From: Erythrobacter sp. EC-HK427
GTDB taxonomy: Bacteria > Pseudomonadota > Alphaproteobacteria > Sphingomonadales > Sphingomonadaceae
Direction: 5' to 3'
Assembly (NCBI RefSeq): GCF_902498745.1
Contig: NZ_LR701479.1
Coordinates: forward strand, 2,931,060-2,995,059
DNA length: 64,000 nucleotides
Made by a program: the position numbers and the translations under genes. Below the pieces are notes generated by a model. That model ran no database searches. It worked only from the letters and a program-made list of their open reading frames with translations, and had not been told where the DNA came from. Positions 60,294 to 64,000 of the stretch are shown here, one piece after another; position 1 is the first letter of the stretch; the number at the start of each line of letters is the position of its first letter.

Positions 60294-61499
60294 ATGCCAT
60301 TCACCAAGCCACCGGCGCGCCCGCACCCCTTGGCGCGCTCGCCACACGTGGAGCGCGCCAATCGCTGGCTGGAAAGCCTGTGGGAGCGCGGCTTTGCGAA
60401 CAAGCCGTCGCTCGATCCGGCTGTGTTGTGGGAGAAGGCGCTCAAGGATTCGCCTGCGGCAGGCGAAGCGGGCGGGCGCAGCGCGCAGGATGTCGCCGAT
60501 TTCCGCGAACGGTTGATCGCTCTCACCCACGCGCTGCAAGCCGAAGCGCGGCTCAATTCGCTTGGCCTCACCATTGCCCATGGTCAGCTTGTGCGGGTCA
60601 TCCGCCAGCGCCTGGAACTGGGCGCATTGTGGGCGAGCACGCCCGACGTGCTCGCTCATCCCATGGCTCCGCCGATCATTGTGGTCGGCCAGATGCGCAG
60701 CGGGACGACGCGGGTGCACCGCCTGCTCGCCGCCGATCCGGCGCACGCCGCCACCCGCTTTTGCGATAGCTGGCTGCCGGTGCCGCGCAGGCCCGATACG
60801 CGCCCTGCATGGTCGGCGCTGTCGCTGCTGGCGGCGCGCACGCTCGATCCGTGGCTCGATTCGATCCACCCGTTCGGGGTGACGCGAGCGGACGAGGAAT
60901 TGGGCTGGCTCGCCTGCGCGCTCGATCATTGCGCCTATGAAGCGCAGTGGCGCATTCCGTCCTTCTCGGCATGGTCGGAAGCGCGCGATCCCGCGCCCGT
61001 TTACCGCGAATTTGCCCGCATCCTGCGCACCGATGCGCATTTCCACGGCAATGCGATGCAGCCGCGCGTGCTCAAAGTGCCGCAATTCGCCGAGGATTTG
61101 CCCGCGCTGCTGGAGCAATTCCCCGAAGCGCGGCTGGTGATGACCAAGCGTTGCCAGGACGATCTCGCCGCAAGCTCCGCTTCGCTGGTGGCGAACCAGA
61201 TGACGATCCAGTCGGACACGCCCTGCATCGACTGGATCCGCAGCGAAGTGCAGCGCAAGATCGCGCTGCGGCAGGAACGGATGGCAGAAGCACGCGCCGC
61301 CTTTACCGGGCCGGTGGCGGATGTCGATTTCCGCGATCTGGACAAGGATTGGGAAGCGGCAGTGGCGCGCATCTATGCCGATCTCGGCCTGACGCTCTCG
61401 CCCAAAGCCTTGGCGGCAATGCAGGCCGAACAAAGGCGCGCCTGCCATTCACCGCACACGGAACACGCGGCACAGGTCGCCTGTTTCGACGCGGACTAG
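60294..61499 (+). CDS. sulfotransferase family protein
   Basis: A 401-residue protein of the sulfotransferase fold, which uses PAPS. The 5'-phosphosulfate loop is VVGQMRSGTTRVHRLL at about 131-146, and the 3'-phosphate-binding segment is probably LVMTKRCQDDLAASSASL around residue 285. The N-terminal 125 residues are an extra helical region. Bacterial members of this family may act on lipids or sugars. The ATG at 60294 is 4 bases after purN, so it is at the end of the purM-purN operon. Specificity cannot be predicted. Confidence 0.87.
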   Translation: MPFTKPPARPHPLARSPHVERANRWLESLWERGFANKPSLDPAVLWEKALKDSPAAGEAGGRSAQDVADFRERLIALTHALQAEARLNSLGLTIAHGQLVRVIRQRLELGALWASTPDVLAHPMAPPIIVVGQMRSGTTRVHRLLAADPAHAATRFCDSWLPVPRRPDTRPAWSALSLLAARTLDPWLDSIHPFGVTRADEELGWLACALDHCAYEAQWRIPSFSAWSEARDPAPVYREFARILRTDAHFHGNAMQPRVLKVPQFAEDLPALLEQFPEARLVMTKRCQDDLAASSASLVANQMTIQSDTPCIDWIRSEVQRKIALRQERMAEARAAFTGPVADVDFRDLDKDWEAAVARIYADLGLTLSPKALAAMQAEQRRACHSPHTEHAAQVACFDAD

Positions 61500-61501
61500 G
61501 C

Positions 61502-61571
61502 CACAAAAAGCGGCGCGATCCGCAGGCGTTCCGGCTTTGCCGAAAACCGCCCGGGTTCGCGCCGCCTTGTG
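61502..61571. terminator. possible bidirectional terminator between sulfotransferase and ndk
   Basis: CACAA (61502-61506) with TTGTG (61567-61571) and, inside, GCGGCGCG (61510-61517) with CGCGCCGC (61558-61565) could form a long stem, with a 40-base internal loop. It lies between convergent genes, 3 bases past the sulfotransferase stop, but lacks a long T run. Confidence 0.3.
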
Positions 61572-61595
61572 AAGAACGGCAGTTAAGTGGCCGAA

Positions 61596-62018
61596 TTAGC
61601 CGACGATTTCGTCGTTGCTGAAGAAGTAAGCGATTTCGATGGCGGCGTTTTCCTCGCTGTCCGAACCGTGCACCGAGTTTTCGCCGATCGACAGCGCGAA
61701 TTCCTTGCGGATCGTGCCTTCGGCGGCTTCGGCGGGGTTGGTCGCGCCCATGACTTCGCGGTTCTTGGCAACAGCGTCTTCGCCTTCGAGCACCTGCACC
61801 ACCACCGGCTCGCTCATCATGAATTCGACGAGTTCACCGAAGAAGGGGCGTTCCTTGTGCACGGCGTAGAAGCCTTCGGCCTGTTCCTGGCTCATGCGGA
61901 TGCGCTTCGACGCAACGACGCGCAGGCCAGCGTCTTCCAGCTTCTTGGTGACCGCGCCAGTCAGGTTGCGCTTGGTGGCATCGGGCTTGATGATCGAAAA
62001 GGTGCGGGTAACCGCCAT
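61596..62018 (-). CDS. ndk: nucleoside diphosphate kinase
   Basis: Balances nucleoside triphosphates by phosphate transfer from ATP. The 140-residue enzyme has the whole family pattern: [20 protein letters not shown] at the start, [12 protein letters not shown], the [19 protein letters not shown] region, and the phosphohistidine in [12 protein letters not shown] near residue 117. Its length is exact for the family. GGAAA lies before ATG 62018. It is a single gene convergent with the sulfotransferase and followed upstream by a lipoprotein gene on the same strand. Confidence 0.97.
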   Translation of the reverse strand: MAVTRTFSIIKPDATKRNLTGAVTKKLEDAGLRVVASKRIRMSQEQAEGFYAVHKERPFFGELVEFMMSEPVVVQVLEGEDAVAKNREVMGATNPAEAAEGTIRKEFALSIGENSVHGSDSEENAAIEIAYFFSNDEIVG

Positions 62019-62109
62019 GGGAGTTTCCTTTGGATGTAACGAGGGGTTGCGTGTTGCGCGCGCCCCTAGCCTTCCCCGGCGGTGCGGGCAAGCCCGCTGG
62101 TTGCGGCAA

Positions 62110-62598
62110 CTACTCGCGCCCGACAATCAGCATACCGCTCGATTCGTCACCGGATCGGCTCACATTGAAGCTGAAGGCGGTGCCGTCCGGCCCCTCGCCA
62201 CCGATCATCATGGTTTCGTTGCTGGTCATTTCCATTTCGATGGAAAAGCCTGCAGCTTCCGCCTCGCGCCGGACATGGGCGACCATTTGTTCGGGCGTGT
62301 CGCTGCTGGTCATCATCGTCATGCTGCCTTGTCCCTCGGTGCCGTTCATCACCGTGCTGGAGACGACTTCGGCTCCGGGATAGACAGTAAAGCCGTCAGG
62401 CAAGCTGGCGGCGACGCCTTCGCCCGAATTGACGACGACTTCATTGCCCTCGTTATCGGTAATGCGCATTTCGGAATTGCCCCCGCTGCGCTCGGTTTCG
62501 TATTCGACAGTGCCGTCTTCGGTTTCGATCGTACCGCTATCGCTGCCTCCGCAGGCGGCAAGCGTCAGGCCGAGCGTTACAATGACAAGATTGCGCAT
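62110..62598 (-). CDS. small lipoprotein with repeated domain, paralogue of 62689-63096
   Basis: A 162-residue protein with a lipobox LAAC (cysteine at residue 16) followed by an acidic serine/glycine/threonine-rich region, so an envelope lipoprotein. The second half ([19 protein letters not shown] ... [21 protein letters not shown]) matches a similar segment of the following gene (62689-63096), so the two are relatives. It may belong to a family of envelope-stress or adhesion lipoproteins with no known role. ATG has GGGGGA nearby. Lies 91 bases from ndk and 90 from the next lipoprotein. Confidence 0.78.
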   Translation of the reverse strand: MRNLVIVTLGLTLAACGGSDSGTIETEDGTVEYETERSGGNSEMRITDNEGNEVVVNSGEGVAASLPDGFTVYPGAEVVSSTVMNGTEGQGSMTMMTSSDTPEQMVAHVRREAEAAGFSIEMEMTSNETMMIGGEGPDGTAFSFNVSRSGDESSGMLIVGRE

Positions 62599-62688
62599 GA
62601 TTCCCCCTCGAATGGTTGTGCTGGCAAAGCATCACGTTCCGCGCTGGTGGTCAAGCCCCGCGCCTCGGGAGCAACTGCGCTGTCCGCC

Positions 62689-63096
62689 CTATTCGCCGGC
62701 AACCCGCCCGATCGCCAGGCTCGCGCGGGTTGAGCCGTCCTCGTATGCCGAGGCGGCGAAATCGAATTGCAGCGCATCTTCGCGCTCACCATGAAGTTGC
62801 GAGACACCGCCCGCATTCTCGGCCACGGTCAGGATAAAGCCCTTGCCTTCGGCCTGCTCGCGGAAATGCGCCTCTAGCGTTTCGGGTGTTGCCGTGCTTT
62901 CCAGCAAGACGACCGTTCCGGCGCCCGCGTCGGTGCTGACCTCTTCCATCGAGGCGATTTGCGTGTCGGCGGGCAGAGTGAAGCCTTCGGGCAGCGGCGC
63001 TTGCGCAGCCGCATCGGCTGGCGGCGGCGCTGCGACAGGATCATCGCCGCATCCGGCCAAGAGCAGGGGGGCAAAAAGGCACAAAACTGCTCGCAT
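62689..63096 (-). CDS. small lipoprotein, paralogue of 62110-62598
   Basis: A 135-residue protein with lipobox LLAGC (cysteine at residue 16), so lipid-anchored in the envelope. A proline/alanine linker of about 20 residues follows. The core PEGFTLPADTQIASMEEV and ATPETLEAHFREQAEGKGFIL parallels the neighbouring gene's second half; one tandem duplication followed by divergence is the likeliest reading. Function unknown. The gene starts 46 bases after the holC stop on the same strand. Confidence 0.8.
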   Translation of the reverse strand: MRAVLCLFAPLLLAGCGDDPVAAPPPADAAAQAPLPEGFTLPADTQIASMEEVSTDAGAGTVVLLESTATPETLEAHFREQAEGKGFILTVAENAGGVSQLHGEREDALQFDFAASAYEDGSTRASLAIGRVAGE

Positions 63097-63142
63097 TCAC
63101 AAACTCCCTTGCATCCGGCCGGGGGAATATTCCCCGCAGAAA

Positions 63143-63580
63143 TTACGGCCCTTCGACCCAGCGCCCGCTTTGCTGCTTCCAGAATTTGCGCTCCATCCCC
63201 TCGCGGTCTTGCAGCGCTTTCCATGTCTGGCGGGCGTGGTCGCGGGTGGTGTCATCGAACAGGAACAGCACGCGGGAAAAGCCCTCGCCCGGCTCGCGCC
63301 AGAGGCCATCGGCGATCAGCAGGAAGCGCGCGCCATTCACGGCATCGACTTCGTTGGACAGCAGGATCGGCTGGCGCGCATCGTGTTCGTCGCCCGCGAT
63401 GCCATTGGCGAGAAAGGCTTCCGGCGCGCTTTCCCAGAGGGTTTGTGAGACGGTTTCGAGCAGGTCGAGATCGGCGGCGACAACCAGCAACCGCTCCCCC
63501 GCCTCGCGCGTCTTGCGGGCCAGCAACGCGATGGCGGCGGGTGCGGGGTCGGCAGACAAGAGATAAAAGTCCACTCTCAC
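63143..63580 (-). CDS. holC: DNA polymerase III chi subunit
   Basis: A 145-residue accessory protein of the clamp-loader complex that binds SSB. The pattern [23 protein letters not shown], the [22 protein letters not shown] segment with the conserved tryptophan, [20 protein letters not shown] and the VLFLFDDTT stretch are those of HolC. GTG start at 63580; a tiny DUF2256 gene overlaps it (its TGA at 63577-63579 runs into the GTG). Often sits next to pepA in proteobacteria, as here. Confidence 0.92.
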   Translation of the reverse strand: MRVDFYLLSADPAPAAIALLARKTREAGERLLVVAADLDLLETVSQTLWESAPEAFLANGIAGDEHDARQPILLSNEVDAVNGARFLLIADGLWREPGEGFSRVLFLFDDTTRDHARQTWKALQDREGMERKFWKQQSGRWVEGP

Positions 63581-63723
63581 TGGTTACCCGTCCCCTTGCC
63601 GCGCCGACAGCGGTCGGAACAATAGCGGACATTGTCCCAATCCCGCTCCCACTTCTTGCGCCATGTGAAAGGCAAGCCGCAGGTATCGCAGATCTTGCTG
63701 GGCAGATCGGACTTTTTCCTCAT
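63577..63723 (-). CDS. DUF2256 zinc-ribbon-like small protein
   Basis: A 48-residue open frame starting [19 protein letters not shown] and ending RRGKGTGNQ. Two cysteine pairs, CDTC and CSDRC, could form a zinc knuckle, with a tryptophan/arginine-rich centre ([15 protein letters not shown]). This matches the DUF2256 family of very small zinc-binding proteins. The ATG at 63723 lies 14 bases after the pepA stop, and the TGA overlaps the holC GTG (63577-63580), so pepA-DUF2256-holC form one operon. Confidence 0.88.
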   Translation of the reverse strand: MRKKSDLPSKICDTCGLPFTWRKKWERDWDNVRYCSDRCRRGKGTGNQ

Positions 63724-63737
63724 CCGCCCCACGGGAA

Positions 63738-64000
63738 TCAGCCCTCCACGCTATCGCGCACAAAGCTATCGATCAGGCGCGTGCCGTATCCGGTCGCGCC
63801 CTTGTCCCAGGTTGCGCCCGGCTTGTCTGCCCACACCATGCCCGCAATATCACAATGCGCCCACGCGACGCCGTCTTCGATATAGCGTTGCAGGAACTGC
63901 GCCGCGGTGATCGAGCCTGCGCCGCGCGGGCCGACATTCTTCATATCGGCAATCGGGCTGTCGATCAGCTTGTCGTATTCGGGCGAGAGCGGGAAACGCC
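63738..64000 (-). CDS. pepA: leucyl aminopeptidase, C-terminal part (partial)
   Basis: The frame is open to the end of the window; what is seen is the last 87 codons. The family signature of the C-terminal catalytic domain is present: [23 protein letters not shown], then [18 protein letters not shown] and the final [12 protein letters not shown]. PepA releases N-terminal residues, leucine preferred, with two metal ions. The metal-binding NTDAEGR segment lies upstream outside the window. It heads the minus-strand run with DUF2256 and holC. Confidence 0.94.
   Translation of the reverse strand, partial: RFPLSPEYDKLIDSPIADMKNVGPRGAGSITAAQFLQRYIEDGVAWAHCDIAGMVWADKPGATWDKGATGYGTRLIDSFVRDSVEG

Noticed and set aside
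1-64000. CRISPR arrays, insertion sequences, prophage genes, rRNA
   Set aside because: No regularly spaced repeats, transposase or phage structural motifs, and no rRNA-like stretch were seen.

Overview
This 64-kb window is GC-rich and almost fully coding. It looks like chromosomal DNA of an alphaproteobacterium of the order Sphingomonadales, most likely family Erythrobacteraceae (Erythrobacter/Altererythrobacter type). The grounds are the mix of BolA/J-domain/CobS-type genes, DUF2794, an HdaA-like AAA+ protein, short-form HisG, purS-purQ and purM-purN pairs, an H+-pumping pyrophosphatase and many TonB/M16/M28-type exported proteins. The genus call is inference from gene content; no rRNA or tRNA gene is visible.

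Layout. 1-8 kb: end of truA, an alcohol-dehydrogenase-like oxidoreductase, a class A penicillin-binding protein, a leishmanolysin-like metallopeptidase, an M28 peptidase and an exported unknown. 7.8-16 kb: cobS, then an HxlR regulator facing a tight run of small detoxification-type genes (DUF1428, two VOC proteins, SRPBCC, GST, MpaB-like), then a J-domain gene, bolA, GST and pirin. 15.9-27.5 kb: FKBP isomerase, hydrolase, amphi-Trp protein, DUF2332, the hisG-hisD-nusB-thiL run, hppA, a CelD-like acyltransferase overlapping a JmjC-like cupin gene, and tesB. 27.5-38 kb: TonB-domain protein, uvrC, permease, diguanylate cyclase, BaiN-like flavoprotein, an unusual SF2 helicase with a membrane hairpin, a lipoprotein and an unknown protein. 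38-48 kb: purC, exported unknown, M16 peptidase, hydrolase-OsmC fusion, purS-purQ, a palindromic element and a GGDEF-EAL membrane protein. 48-53 kb: glmS and glmU separated by a small gene and a toxin-antitoxin pair, then gph. 53-64 kb: membrane proteins, DUF2794-cysE, hdaA-DUF2066, purM and a purN fused to a YjbR domain, sulfotransferase, ndk, two related lipoproteins, a tiny DUF2256 gene overlapping holC, and the end of pepA.

Functionally the window holds much of purine synthesis (purC, S, Q, M, N), histidine synthesis steps 1 and 10, amino-sugar supply (glmS, glmU) with peptidoglycan polymerisation, serine acetylation, two c-di-GMP proteins and DNA repair/replication factors. No prophage, insertion sequence or CRISPR array was seen. 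Three families of palindromic intergenic repeats are present: a 79-bp element (two copies), an element with 30-bp arms (two copies) and one 254-bp palindromic element. The items most worth following are the PurN-YjbR fusion, the helicase-membrane fusion, the toxin-antitoxin pair between glmU and glmS, the 254-bp element that supplies both stop codons of two convergent genes, and the HxlR-facing gene cluster that splits bolA/J-domain from cobS. No stretch over 300 bases lacks a gene.
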